Shown in pieces: positions 1 to 8,679 of a DNA stretch of 64,000 bases (position 1 is the first letter of the stretch; the number at the start of each line of letters is the position of its first letter). Source of the DNA: Bradyrhizobium sp. Rc3b (GTDB lineage Bacteria; Pseudomonadota; Alphaproteobacteria; Rhizobiales; Xanthobacteraceae). The translations under genes and the position numbers were made by a program. The stretch covers positions 1 through 64,000 of the forward strand of contig NZ_FOUS01000011.1 in the NCBI RefSeq assembly GCF_900114915.1. Reading direction: 5' to 3'. The notes under the pieces were generated by a model. The model saw only the letters and a list, made by a program, of their open reading frames with translations. It was not told the DNA's origin and made no database searches.

Positions 1-124
1 CGTAGCCCGGATGGAGCGCCAGCGTAATCCGGGACGGTGCGAGATGCCGGGCGAGCGGCCCCGGATTGCGCTTCCGCCGTCGCTCTTCGAGCTATGGCGG
101 ACAAGTCGCTTCATCCGGGCTACG
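1..124. repeat. Palindromic intergenic repeat, diverged copy
   Basis: The block opens with CGTAGCCCGGATGGAGCG and closes with CATCCGGGCTACG, so the ends are inverted copies of each other. The same end sequences bound the repeat at 2511-2595. Here the right arm carries extra bases between the CCGGATTGCGC core and the terminal arm. It lies just past the stop of the leftward gene ending at 130. It resembles the REP/RPE-type intergenic repeats common in rhizobial genomes. It may start left of the window. Confidence 0.65.
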
Positions 125-129
125 CGAAG

Positions 130-1095
130 CTACGATCCGAAATCCCGTGGGCTGAACGGCAGGTCCATGATCTTCCATTCCCCGTACAGATTTGCCGGCA
201 GCATCTTGTAAGGTTGGCAGTTCTGGAGCGCGCTCATGGCGGACTTCACGAGTGCCACCCCTTTTGCGGACGGCGGAGCCTCGATCAGGATCGGCTCGCG
301 CGCCAGCGTGCCGTCGGTCGCGAACACCGTGCGCAGCTTGATGTGAACGGCGTCGGTCGGGCTGAGTCCGGCCGGCAATTTCGCACAGCTGCGCAAATGG
401 CGACGAAGCGCGGCGATGACTTCAGCCGGCAACTTGGCTGCGATTGAATCCTTGGCATCGCCGCCATCGTCCTTGGGGGTGTCTTTCGGCAGTTCCGGCG
501 GCAATTCCGGCGGCAGGCCCAGCATGACGCCGTACTTGACGGTGACGTCAGGTTGCGGAGCCTGATAGGCCGGCGGCGGTGCGGCCTCCGGCTGCTGCAT
601 CGCTTGCGGCGGCGGCTGCATCGGTGGCTGCGGCATCGCCTGGGACGGCGGTTGTTGCTGGGCTTGCGGCGGCGGCTGTTGCGACGGCTGTGGCTGTTGA
701 GGCTGCGACTGCACGTTGGCCTCACGCTGCTTCGGCGCCGGCGAGGTTTGCGGCTGCTTCTGCTGCGGTTCAGGTGGCGTCTGCTGCGACGGTGCCGCGG
801 CCTGCTGCTTGGCCGCGGGCTTGTCCGCCGCTTCGGACTTGTCGGTGAAATCGAGCTTCGGCAGTTTCAGATCGGGCGTCGGCTCCGGCGGCTTCTCCTT
901 GGCCGCCTCCTTCGTCTCCTGCTCCTTGATCTCTTCCTTCACCTGCTCCGGCGTGACGATGTCGACGGTCACGGTCTCCGGCGGCTGGCTGCGAAACGGA
1001 TGGACCTCGCTGATCACGATGATCAGCGCCACCAGCGTCAGATGCGCGATTGCTGACGCCGCAATGTCCGTCCGTATGATCTTCCGCAGTTCCAT
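130..1095 (-). CDS. TolA/TonB-like proline-rich envelope protein
   Basis: 321 residues. One N-terminal membrane segment (about residues 14-30) follows a short cytoplasmic stretch. Next come a charged Lys/Glu segment (about 50-75) and a long Pro/Gln-rich region (about 95-190) that would span the periplasm. A compact C-terminal domain (about 215-321) has two Cys (RSCAKLP and QNCQPY) and ends near KIMDLPFSP. This architecture matches TolA/TonB-type proteins, which link an inner-membrane motor to the outer membrane. The C-terminal Cys pair favours a TolA domain III-like fold. No tolQ/tolR/pal gene is visible on the right; the left side is outside the window. The TolA/TonB class is fairly sure; which of the two is not. 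Confidence 0.7.
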   Translation of the reverse strand: MELRKIIRTDIAASAIAHLTLVALIIVISEVHPFRSQPPETVTVDIVTPEQVKEEIKEQETKEAAKEKPPEPTPDLKLPKLDFTDKSEAADKPAAKQQAAAPSQQTPPEPQQKQPQTSPAPKQREANVQSQPQQPQPSQQPPPQAQQQPPSQAMPQPPMQPPPQAMQQPEAAPPPAYQAPQPDVTVKYGVMLGLPPELPPELPKDTPKDDGGDAKDSIAAKLPAEVIAALRRHLRSCAKLPAGLSPTDAVHIKLRTVFATDGTLAREPILIEAPPSAKGVALVKSAMSALQNCQPYKMLPANLYGEWKIMDLPFSPRDFGS

Positions 1096-1144
1096 CGACC
1101 GATCTTGGGTTGCCGTCGCGGTCCTAGCATACCCCGGCCCCCTC

Positions 1145-1963
1145 TCAATCCCATTTCGGGGCGAAGCCGAAGTCGGTCAGGCGGCCCTTCGGATGGGCGA
1201 GTGCGGCGATCCGGCTCATCTCGTCCTCCGACAGCTCGAAATCGAAGATCTCGATGTTTTCAGACAGGCGTTCGATGCGCGAGGTGCGCGGGATCGCAGC
1301 GACATTCTGTTGCACCAGCCAGCGCAGGCAGACCTGCGCCGACGACTTGCGGTGGGCGCGTCCGATCTCGGCCAGCCTCTGGTCGGACTTGATGCGTCCC
1401 TTGGCGATCGGGCTGTAGGCGACGAGCGCAAGGTCATGCTGGTCGCAGGCCGCCCTCACCTTCGCCTGATCGAGATAAGGGTGGTATTCGACCTGGTTGC
1501 AGACCAGCGGCTCCGGCGAGAGCGCGACCGCCTGCTCGATCAGCGCCACCGTGAAATTGGAGACGCCGATGTGACGGGTCAGGCCCATGGTCTTCGCATG
1601 CGACAGCGCGCCGAGCGTCTCCACCAGCGGCACGTGCGAATTGGGCCAGTGCAGCAGCAACAGATCGACGCTAGGAAGCCGCAAGCGGGCCAGGCTCTCC
1701 TTGACCGAGCGCTCGAGATCGTGGGGCGCGAAATGGTTGGTCCAGACCTTGGTGGTGAGGAAGATGTCGTCGCGCCGCACGCCGGAGGCGCGCACGCCGT
1801 CGCCGACCTCGCGTTCGTTCTCGTAGACTTGCGCGGTGTCGATGTGGCGATAGCCGAGCCGCAGCGCCTGCTCGACCAGGCGCGCGGCAGGTCTTCCGCT
1901 CAGCTCCCAGGTCCCGAGCCCGATCGCCGGGATTTTTGCGCCATTGGCCTCGACGAACAGCAT
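1145..1963 (-). CDS. Aldo/keto reductase
   Basis: 272 residues from the ATG at 1963, chosen because GGAAGAGGAG lies just upstream; the frame stays open further but without homology. The start PAIGLGTWELSG and the segment YRHIDTAQVYENEREVGDGV carry the AKR catalytic Asp and Tyr. Lys is in TTKVW and His in LLLLHWP. IPRTSRIERLSENIEIFDFELS is the NADPH-binding tail, only partly quoted here. Family members reduce aldehydes and ketones with NADPH in the cytoplasm. It is a single leftward gene with no evident operon partner, and the substrate cannot be read from the sequence. Confidence 0.88.
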   Translation of the reverse strand: MLFVEANGAKIPAIGLGTWELSGRPAARLVEQALRLGYRHIDTAQVYENEREVGDGVRASGVRRDDIFLTTKVWTNHFAPHDLERSVKESLARLRLPSVDLLLLHWPNSHVPLVETLGALSHAKTMGLTRHIGVSNFTVALIEQAVALSPEPLVCNQVEYHPYLDQAKVRAACDQHDLALVAYSPIAKGRIKSDQRLAEIGRAHRKSSAQVCLRWLVQQNVAAIPRTSRIERLSENIEIFDFELSEDEMSRIAALAHPKGRLTDFGFAPKWD

Positions 1964-2133
1964 GAGGACTCCTCTTCCGTTGCGGCAGCCCCTGACGTCA
2001 TCCGGTCTCATTATGGACCCGGCCCACGATGCTGCCAACGGAAGGCCGCGGCAGTCCAGCGGGTTATTTGGCGCAAATGCTAACGGGAGGTTCGCGTCAG
2101 GGCCCGGCAGCCCTCGGTGTCAGGGCTTTGGCG

Positions 2134-2451
2134 TCAGGCTTTGGCGAGCGCCTGGAACACGGTATCCGGGGCGTGCGCGATCACCGCGAGCAGCGCACGG
2201 GCCGGTCCCCGCGGCGCGCGCTTGCCCTGCTCCCAGTTGCGGATGGTCTCGACGGGAACGCCGAGCTTGGCGGCGAACTCCATCTGGGTCAGGCAGGCGC
2301 GGCGGCGCAAATCGCGCACTGCGAGTGGGTTGGCGTCGGCCGGCGCGGCATTGGCCGTGGGCTCGACCGGCGACGGCTGGACCGGAAATTCCTGTCCATC
2401 CCGCAACTCAACGACTCGTCCGTCCGCCTTCAGCCGCAACCGCATGCTCAT
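2134..2451 (-). CDS. Helix-turn-helix (XRE/HigA-like) DNA-binding protein
   Basis: 105 residues. After a short N-terminal part that resembles a recognition or dimerisation tail, residues about 48-100 form an HTH: RDLRRRACLTQMEFAAKLGV followed by VETIRNWEQGKRAP. This LTQ-x-EFA / IRNWEQG pattern is the signature of HigA/MqsA-type antitoxin HTHs, as in small orphan XRE regulators. GGGGGA lies just before the ATG. No toxin-like gene is adjacent: the neighbours are an aldo/keto reductase and, past a repeat, mgtE. It is best treated as a solitary regulator. Confidence 0.75.
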   Translation of the reverse strand: MSMRLRLKADGRVVELRDGQEFPVQPSPVEPTANAAPADANPLAVRDLRRRACLTQMEFAAKLGVPVETIRNWEQGKRAPRGPARALLAVIAHAPDTVFQALAKA

Positions 2452-2510
2452 TCCCCCAAGCGAGGCGATGATGCGGCAGGTCGCTTAAGTTCGGATTAAA
2501 GACAGGAGCC

Positions 2511-2595
2511 CGTAGCCCGGATGGAGCGCAGCGTAATCCGGGACCACTGTCGCTTGGGGCACCCCCGGATTGCGCTGCGCTCCATCCGGGCTACG
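2511..2595. repeat. Palindromic intergenic repeat
   Basis: An 85-base element whose arms are near-perfect inverted copies: CGTAGCCCGGATGGAGCGCA on the left and TGCGCTCCATCCGGGCTACG on the right, plus internal GTAATCCGGG / CCCCCGGATT. It sits between the leftward HTH gene and the 3' end of mgtE. The terminal arms match those of the element at 1-124. It would fold into a long hairpin if transcribed and may end the mgtE transcript. Confidence 0.8.
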
Positions 2596-2613
2596 AATTC
2601 CCGCTGCCCGCCC

Positions 2614-4035
2614 CTACCTCAACCCGAACCAGAGCGTCGCAATCCCGAGGAAGGAGAAGAAGCCGACCACGTCCGTCACCGTGGTGACGAAGGTGCCCGA
2701 CGCCACCGCCGGGTCGGCCCTGACACGCTCCAGCGCCATCGGGATCAGGATGCCGCCAAGCGCGCCGGCGATGAGGTTGCACACCATCGCCAGCCCGATG
2801 ACGATGCCGAGGCCTGGGATCTTGAACCAGGCCACCGCCGCAATCCCCGTGATCACGGCGAAGGCGAGCCCGTTGACGAGACCGACCAGCGCCTCGCGCA
2901 TCACCACGCGCCAGGCGTTGGAAGAACCTAGCTCGCGCGTCGCCAGCGCCCGCACCGCCACCGTCATGGTCTGGGTGGCGGCATTGCCGCCCTGGCTCGC
3001 CACGATTGGCGCCAGCACGGCGAGCGCGACCATCTTCTCCAGCTGGCCCTCGAACAGGCCGAGCACGGAGGACGCCAGGAAGGCTGTCGCGAGATTGACC
3101 AGCAGCCAGTTGAACCGCGCGCGCGCAATCGTCAGGAAGGTATCCGATAGCTCTTCGTCGCTGGTGACGCCGCCGAGCGCCTTGAGGTCCTCGTCCGCCT
3201 CCTCCTCGATGACGTCGACGACGTCGTCGACGGTGATGACGCCGACCAGGCGGTCCTGGGTGTCGAGCACGGGAGCTGCGACGAGATTGTACTTGCCGAA
3301 CATGCGCGCTACCTCTTCCTGGTCCTCCAGGACGGAGACGCGGCGGCGGTCCTCGTCGGTGAGCTCGGTGAGCGGCACCGGCCGGCGCGCGCGCAGCAGC
3401 ACGTCGAGGGGGACTGCGCCCTGCCAGTGCTGGTCCTTGTCGACGACGTAGATCTCGTAGAAGCGGTCGGGCAGATCCGGCGTTTCGCGCATGTAGTCGA
3501 TCGCCTGCCCCACGGTGAAATCCTGGGGCACCGCGATAAACTCGGTCTGCATCCGGCGGCCCGCGGAATTCTCGGGGTACAGCAGGCTGCGTTCGAGCGC
3601 GACGCGCTCCCTGAGCGGCAGCTTCTCGAGGATCTCCTCCTGCTCGGCCTGGTCGAGGGTCTCCAGCAGCTCGACGGCGTCGTCGGATTCGAGCTCGCGA
3701 ACGCCCTCGGCGACGGTCTCCGGCGGCAGTTCTTCGAGGATCTCCTCGCGCACGCCCTCGTCGAGCTCGTTCAGCGCGGAGAAGTCGAAATCGCGCCCCG
3801 TCAGCTCGACCAGGCGGACGCGGTCGTCGGGCTCCAGAGCGCCGATGAGATCGCCGAGATCGGCCTCGTGCAGCTCGGCGACGCAGGCGCGCAGCGAGGC
3901 GCTGTCGCCGGCCTCGATCGCATGGGCGATTTCCTCGACGAATTCGTGCCTGATATCGCCGTCTTCATTGCGCATCGGCACGTGGTCGAGTACCGAATCC
4001 GCAGCGGATCGGGCAACGTCCATATGTTCATCCAT
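2614..4035 (-). CDS. mgtE: Magnesium transporter MgtE
   Basis: 473 residues from the ATG at 4035. The open frame continues to 4269 but would run into the divergent deacetylase gene. The N-terminal MgtE domain (about 30-130) contains LEPDDRVRLVELTG and repeated acidic helices. Two CBS domains follow (about 140-265; APVLDTQDRLVGVITVDDVV is characteristic). Five membrane helices then include AVLAPIVASQGGNAATQTMT, the conserved pore segment of MgtE. The CBS and N domains sense cytoplasmic Mg2+ and gate the channel. No Mg2+ leader is obvious in the 82-bp divergent gap. Confidence 0.95.
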   Translation of the reverse strand: MDEHMDVARSAADSVLDHVPMRNEDGDIRHEFVEEIAHAIEAGDSASLRACVAELHEADLGDLIGALEPDDRVRLVELTGRDFDFSALNELDEGVREEILEELPPETVAEGVRELESDDAVELLETLDQAEQEEILEKLPLRERVALERSLLYPENSAGRRMQTEFIAVPQDFTVGQAIDYMRETPDLPDRFYEIYVVDKDQHWQGAVPLDVLLRARRPVPLTELTDEDRRRVSVLEDQEEVARMFGKYNLVAAPVLDTQDRLVGVITVDDVVDVIEEEADEDLKALGGVTSDEELSDTFLTIARARFNWLLVNLATAFLASSVLGLFEGQLEKMVALAVLAPIVASQGGNAATQTMTVAVRALATRELGSSNAWRVVMREALVGLVNGLAFAVITGIAAVAWFKIPGLGIVIGLAMVCNLIAGALGGILIPMALERVRADPAVASGTFVTTVTDVVGFFSFLGIATLWFGLR

Positions 4036-4117
4036 GGCGCGCCTCGCCGTTTGACAGGTTGGAACGAATGGTCTGGGCTGACGGTCAGGCAATACCCACA
4101 AGGCAAAGCCGAGCGCA

Positions 4118-4924
4118 ATGACAAAGATGCTTCGACAGCGGTGGACCGCGATGTCATCAGGCGCGGCCCTCGCTGCCCTGATCGGCATCGCCTCGACGGA
4201 AGCCGCCGAGTGCCCGCGCAAGGACGCGCTCGGCACCTCGCGCGTGCTGAGTGTCGATGCCAGGACCACGCCGCGCGTGGGCCTGAAGAGCTTTCCGCAG
4301 ACGCTTGCGCTGGCCGATCACGAGGTCGTGCTGACCTTCGATGACGGGCCGAACCCGCCGACGACGTCGAAGGTGCTGGTAGCGCTGGCGCAGGAATGCG
4401 TGCGCGCGACCTTCTTCCTGATCGGCCTGCACGCCAGCCAGCATCCCGACATGGTCAAGCGCATCGCGCGCGAGGGCCACACCGTCGGCCACCACACCTT
4501 CTCGCATCCGTTCATGGCGCGGATCCCGTTCGACAAGGCCAAGGGCGAGATCGACCGCGGCGTCGCGGCCGTCGAGATGGCGCTGCACGGCAGCTCGACG
4601 GCGACGCCTTCGACGCCGTTCTTCCGCTTTCCCTATTTCCAGGGGACGCAAGCGCAGCTCGACCTGCTCCAGTCCCGCGGCGTCGTCGTGTTCGGCGCTG
4701 ACCTCTGGGCCAGCGACTGGAACGAGATGACGCCGGAGCAAGAATTGAAGCTGGTCACGGAGCGGCTTGCCGCTAGCGGCAAGGGCATCGTCCTCTTCCA
4801 CGACCCCAAGGCGCGCACCGCCGCGATCATGCCGGCCTTCCTGCGGTATCTGAGGGAGAACGGTTTTCGCGTGGTCCACATCGTGCCGGCCGGCCCGCCG
4901 CAGAAGAGCGCCGATGCGCGCTGA
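4118..4924 (+). CDS. Secreted polysaccharide deacetylase (NodB-type)
   Basis: 268 residues with a signal peptide (hydrophobic AALAALIGIASTEA, about 15-29). The NodB homology domain has motif 1 TFDDGPNPP, motif 2 VGHHTFSHP (metal-binding His pair) and motif 3 FFRFPYF, followed by a late LFHDP His. Such enzymes remove N- or O-acetyl groups from extracellular polysaccharide or peptidoglycan using a divalent metal. It is followed by a related gene at 5104 and diverges from mgtE. It is not in a nod cluster, so chitin-oligosaccharide (Nod factor) deacetylation is unlikely. Confidence 0.9.
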   Translation: MTKMLRQRWTAMSSGAALAALIGIASTEAAECPRKDALGTSRVLSVDARTTPRVGLKSFPQTLALADHEVVLTFDDGPNPPTTSKVLVALAQECVRATFFLIGLHASQHPDMVKRIAREGHTVGHHTFSHPFMARIPFDKAKGEIDRGVAAVEMALHGSSTATPSTPFFRFPYFQGTQAQLDLLQSRGVVVFGADLWASDWNEMTPEQELKLVTERLAASGKGIVLFHDPKARTAAIMPAFLRYLRENGFRVVHIVPAGPPQKSADAR

Positions 4925-5103
4925 TGCCGGAATGTCACGCCGGCGCAAAATGGGGTGATTTGGGCCCTATTAACACTCTGTTCATGATACCCCCTGCTAA
5001 TGGACGGGGACTTTGTGACGGGTAAGGCTGCTGGCGCCTGAACCGTTTCCTGATGTCTCCGACCTACTATGGCGGCCATCGCACATGAGGGCAGACGGGG
5101 TTC

Positions 5104-6381
5104 ATGATCGGAAGTAGCGTTGTCTTGCGGACGCGATCGTGGATCGTCCTTTGCCTCGGCGGATTCCTTGGATGTTCGACCATCGGATCGCCGGCGGCGC
5201 TTGCCGCCGACTGCCCGGGCCATCCCGACGCGCTCGGCACGTCCCGCACCCTGGTGGTCGATCCGCGCGAGCATCCGCTGATCGGCACCATGCAGTACCG
5301 CGAGACGCTGCCGCTCAAAGATCATGAGGTCGTCCTGACCTTCGACGACGGTCCGCTGCCGAAATATTCCAACCAGGTCCTCAAGATGCTCGACGACGAG
5401 TGCATCAAGGCGACCTTCTTCATCATCGGCAGCCAGGCCAAAGCGAATCCCGAAGGCGTGCGCAAGCTGGTGGCGGCGGGCCACACGGTCGGCACCCACA
5501 GCATGAACCATCCGCTGACCTTCGACCGGATGCCGATCGAGAAGGCCGAGGCCGAGATCAACGGCGGCATCGAGTGGACCTCGGCCGCGATGACCGACCC
5601 GTCCAAGCTGGCGCCGTTCTTCCGCATTCCCGGACTGATGCGCGCCGAAGGCGTCGAACACCATCTGATCTCGCGCGGCATCCAGGTGTGGAGCGCCGAC
5701 TTCCCCGCCGACGACTGGCGCCATGTGTCGTCCGACCGCGTCTATCAGCTCGCGATCCAGCGGCTGGAGGCCAAGGGCAAGGGCATTTTGCTGCTGCACG
5801 ACATCCAGGCCCGGACGGTCGCGGCGCTGCCAAAAATCATCCGCGACCTCAAGGCGCGCGGCTATCGCATCGTGCATGTTGTGCCGGCGACCGCCGAGCG
5901 GCCGGCGACGCCGACCACGCCGGTGGAATGGCTGCTGCATCCGCCGACCGAGACCGTGCCGATCGCGCGCTGGCCTTCCGTTCCGAGCTTCGTGTTCACG
6001 CAGACCAGGACGCTTCCGGCGCCCTCGCTCGCCGACCTCAATGCGCAGACCGAGCATCAGCCGCTGCTGCCGCGCCGAACCAAGGGTCAGATGGACGTCG
6101 CATCCGCCCTGCCCGTGCCCGGCCGCGCTCTGTTTGCGATCCCGGAAGGCTCGGTCGAGGTGCTGCTGTCGACGACATTGTCGCGGCGTGCCGCGACCCG
6201 GCTGGCAATGGCCGCCGAGACGCCGCATGCGGCCAGGGGCAAGGCCGCAAAGGGCAAGACGGCCAAGTCCCAGGCTCGGCACACCGCGCATGCGGCACCG
6301 GCCGCACCCAAGCCTGCCGCGCAGGCCAAGAGCGCCACGCCGCGCTCGACCCGCATCGCCAGCCTGAAGAAGCGCGCTTAA
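5104..6381 (+). CDS. Secreted polysaccharide deacetylase with basic Ala/Lys-rich tail
   Basis: 425 residues with a signal peptide ending near SPAALAAD. The mature start CPGHPDALGTSRTLVVDPRE parallels CPRKDALGTSRVLSVDAR of the upstream gene, so the two are paralogues. NodB motifs are TFDDGPLP, VGTHSMNHP and FFRIPGL, with LLHD later. After the catalytic domain (to about 265) a long extension follows; its last 60 residues are rich in Ala, Lys and Pro (repeated AKGK/AKS/AAP) and strongly basic, which is unusual for the family. The tail may bind acidic wall polymers. It lies 179 bases after the first deacetylase. Confidence 0.88.
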   Translation: MIGSSVVLRTRSWIVLCLGGFLGCSTIGSPAALAADCPGHPDALGTSRTLVVDPREHPLIGTMQYRETLPLKDHEVVLTFDDGPLPKYSNQVLKMLDDECIKATFFIIGSQAKANPEGVRKLVAAGHTVGTHSMNHPLTFDRMPIEKAEAEINGGIEWTSAAMTDPSKLAPFFRIPGLMRAEGVEHHLISRGIQVWSADFPADDWRHVSSDRVYQLAIQRLEAKGKGILLLHDIQARTVAALPKIIRDLKARGYRIVHVVPATAERPATPTTPVEWLLHPPTETVPIARWPSVPSFVFTQTRTLPAPSLADLNAQTEHQPLLPRRTKGQMDVASALPVPGRALFAIPEGSVEVLLSTTLSRRAATRLAMAAETPHAARGKAAKGKTAKSQARHTAHAAPAAPKPAAQAKSATPRSTRIASLKKRA

Positions 6382-6388
6382 TCCCTAC

Positions 6389-6763
6389 CTACTGCCGCAT
6401 GATGGCGGCGACGCAGAGCAGCACGATCAGCGCCAGGAAGAACAGGTCCATATAGGATTTGAGCTCGCCGTCGCGGCGCAGCCGGGCCACGTCGGCGACC
6501 ACCTGCTTGCGCGCGTTCGTTCCCCCGGAGCCGTCATTGATCGGGCCCTGAAGCCTCCGCGTCTCGGCTTCCAGCTTCTCGATCTTCTGGAAGAAGTAGA
6601 ACGCGCGGAGCGTCGAGACCGCGCGCATCGCGGCATAGATCAGCACCAGGATCGCCAGGATCGCCCGGTTCGGATACTTCTCCATGAAGTTCAGGCTGAA
6701 ATAGACCACCGCCATGAACGCGAAGTTGGTGATGAAGCGGTAGACGAAGCTGAGAAAAACCAT
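6389..6763 (-). CDS. Small membrane protein, unknown function
   Basis: 124 residues. Two N-terminal membrane helices (about 2-24 and 33-50) are followed by a cytoplasmic coiled-coil-like segment (FFQKIEKLEAETRRLQ). A third helix lies at the C-terminus (LFFLALIVLLCVAAIM). I do not recognise a named family. It is convergent with the deacetylase, with a 7-base gap. A 16-bp palindrome lies 100 bases upstream of its start (6863-6878). Confidence 0.6.
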   Translation of the reverse strand: MVFLSFVYRFITNFAFMAVVYFSLNFMEKYPNRAILAILVLIYAAMRAVSTLRAFYFFQKIEKLEAETRRLQGPINDGSGGTNARKQVVADVARLRRDGELKSYMDLFFLALIVLLCVAAIMRQ

Positions 6764-6862
6764 GCTGGCTCGAGCCTTGAGGGGTGCGCAGCCGGATCGT
6801 GCTGCGAATTCGGGATCGGGACCCAGACCGGGAGCTGGGTTGTGACGGCCCGTCTACGCCAA

Positions 6863-6878
6863 CTTTGTTTCAACAAAG
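6863..6878. promoter_or_regulatory. Palindrome CTTTGTT-TC-AACAAAG
   Basis: Perfect 7-bp arms around a 2-base spacer, in the 272-base gap between the leftward membrane protein (start 6763) and the rightward small gene (start 7036). The arms are AT-rich within a GC-rich genome, as expected of an operator. The binding protein is unknown. Apart from this the gap shows nothing recognisable. Confidence 0.35.
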
Positions 6879-7035
6879 ATACTGCAAGTCGCCGCCTTTT
6901 AGCCACACGCCGCCATAATGCAAGCCGGACGATGGCGGTCGGCCTACCCTGACGCAGCGCGCCCGCTACGGCTCAATGGCGATTTGACGGAAGTCGCGAT
7001 AGACTGTGCGCTGCCGTCACATCTGGGATCTGCCG

Positions 7036-7293
7036 ATGCCGAAGAAGGGAATCACCGGCCACGACGACTGGGTTCTGACCGAGGCTCTCGCGACCGCCCT
7101 GGTCGCGCTGGAGCAGCTCGAACCGAAGCACCAGCCGAACGCGCATATGGACGACCTCCGCAAGATGCTGGCGAACGGCAAGGAGCCGGCGGCGGTGAGC
7201 CTGCACCTCGCCCAGGCCAAATGCCGCCTGTTCCCCGACCTCGATCCGCTGGAGATCTACCGGGAATACGGCATCGGCGAGGAATATGGCTGA
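7036..7293 (+). CDS. Hypothetical protein, 85 residues
   Basis: Start chosen at the ATG giving MPKKGITGHDDWVLTEALAT. The frame extends 10 codons further upstream without plausible sequence. The protein is mostly helical and soluble, with EALATALVALEQLE and LRKMLANGKEPAAVSLHLAQ, one Cys and a C-terminal IYREYGIGEEYG. No membrane helix, signal or known motif is visible. It is convergent with the orphan substrate-binding protein ending at 7325. Confidence 0.55.
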   Translation: MPKKGITGHDDWVLTEALATALVALEQLEPKHQPNAHMDDLRKMLANGKEPAAVSLHLAQAKCRLFPDLDPLEIYREYGIGEEYG

Positions 7294-7324
7294 AGCGGCC
7301 GGCCGCCTGTCTTGACGAGAAGCG

Positions 7325-8593
7325 CTAGTTTCGTGACGTCTTGAGCAACGGGCATTCGCTGTCGCTCAGCGGCAGAAAGGCGTCCTCGGCAGGTATCTTC
7401 TCGACGACGTTGTAATAGTCCCAGGGCGTCTTCACGTCCGAGGGCTTCTTGACCTCGACGAGATAGAAATCATGCACCAGCTTGTTGTCGGCGCGCAGCC
7501 GCGCGCCGCGCGCGTAGAAATCGTCGACCGACATCGCGCGCATCTGCTCCAGAACAGCGTTCGTCTCGTCCGTTCCGGCCGCAGACGCGGCCTTCAGATA
7601 TTGCGACACGGCGGAGTAGACGGCGGCCTGCGGCGCGGTCGGCATGGCGTTGTGAAGCTTGTAGAACCTCTGGGCGAACGCGCGCGTTTCCTCGTTGAGC
7701 GCCCAATACCAGGCGGTGACGGTCGTCAGCCCCTTGGCCGTTTCGGCCCCCATCGCGTGTACGTCGGTCAGGAACATCAGCTCGGCGACCGCCTTCTGCG
7801 GCCCCGCGTTCATTCCGAACTCGTTCCATTGCTTCATCGAGGTCACGAGCTGCTCGCCGGCATTGGCGAACGCAACCACCTTGGCCTTGGACGCCTGGGC
7901 CTGCAGCAGGAAGGAGCCGTAATCGGCATTTCCCAGCGGATGAAAGACCGCGCCGAGCGACTTGGCCCCTGCCGCCGCCAGCACGCGCTGGGACACCTCG
8001 ACCATATTGCGTCCGAACGCGTAGTCGGACGCGATGAAGAACCAGCTGTCATAGCCTTGCGACACCAGCTTTCGGACCGAGCCGGCGACCAGATTGTAAT
8101 TGTCGTGCAGCCACATCAGGCCGGTGCGCGAGCATTGCTTGCCGCCGATCTCGGTGGTGCCGACCGCCGAATAGATCACGATCCTGTTCTTGTCGCGCGC
8201 GATCGACTGGATGGCGAGCGCCACCGCGGAGTTTCCGACGTCGGCCACCATGTCGACGCCGTCCACGTCGAACCATTTGCGGACGATCTGGGCGCCGATA
8301 TCCGGCTTGTTCTGATGGTCGGCGACGACGATCTCGGCCTTCAGCCCCGGCGTTGCGCGTTGAAAATCGTCCACGGCCATCCGCGCGGCGACGACGGAGC
8401 CGGGCCCGGCCAGATCCGACAACGGTCCGGCCTGGTCATTGATGATGCCGATCCTGACCACGCCACCGGAGAATTCGGCGGCCGCGCTCCGTTCGGCCAG
8501 CGCTGCCGGACTGAGCGCCAGGATGAGGCCGAAGGTCAAACGGCAAAGCCGGCTGCGCGACGATAGCAATTCTCCAACACGACAAGGCGCCAT
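7325..8593 (-). CDS. Orphan ABC transporter substrate-binding protein (Leu/Ile/Val-type)
   Basis: 422 residues with a signal peptide (LTFGLILALSPAALA, cleavage near residue 35). The mature protein begins VRIGIINDQAGPLSD, the usual start of the periplasmic-binding type I fold (Peripla_BP_6). Later segments MVADVGNSAVALAIQS and FFIASDYAFGRNM are typical of this family. No permease or ATPase gene lies nearby, so it must share a transporter or act as a sensor partner. The ligand is unknown; family members bind branched-chain amino acids, amides or aromatic acids. Confidence 0.85.
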   Translation of the reverse strand: MAPCRVGELLSSRSRLCRLTFGLILALSPAALAERSAAAEFSGGVVRIGIINDQAGPLSDLAGPGSVVAARMAVDDFQRATPGLKAEIVVADHQNKPDIGAQIVRKWFDVDGVDMVADVGNSAVALAIQSIARDKNRIVIYSAVGTTEIGGKQCSRTGLMWLHDNYNLVAGSVRKLVSQGYDSWFFIASDYAFGRNMVEVSQRVLAAAGAKSLGAVFHPLGNADYGSFLLQAQASKAKVVAFANAGEQLVTSMKQWNEFGMNAGPQKAVAELMFLTDVHAMGAETAKGLTTVTAWYWALNEETRAFAQRFYKLHNAMPTAPQAAVYSAVSQYLKAASAAGTDETNAVLEQMRAMSVDDFYARGARLRADNKLVHDFYLVEVKKPSDVKTPWDYYNVVEKIPAEDAFLPLSDSECPLLKTSRN

Positions 8594-8679
8594 TGCCCCC
8601 TCCGCTTCAGCATCGCGACGGCATGTCGGCGATGATCGATATCCGGTCCCGACGGCGCTCGGCCGGTCGAATCTGCTCG

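Noticed and set aside
2134..2451. Antitoxin of a toxin-antitoxin pair
   Set aside because: The HTH resembles HigA, but no small toxin gene is adjacent on either side.
4036..4117. Mg2+ riboswitch before mgtE
   Set aside because: The gap to the divergent gene is only 82 bases and shows no M-box-like structure.
4118..6381. Nod-factor gene nodB
   Set aside because: NodB motifs are present, but both proteins have signal peptides and no nodulation genes are near; these are general polysaccharide deacetylases.
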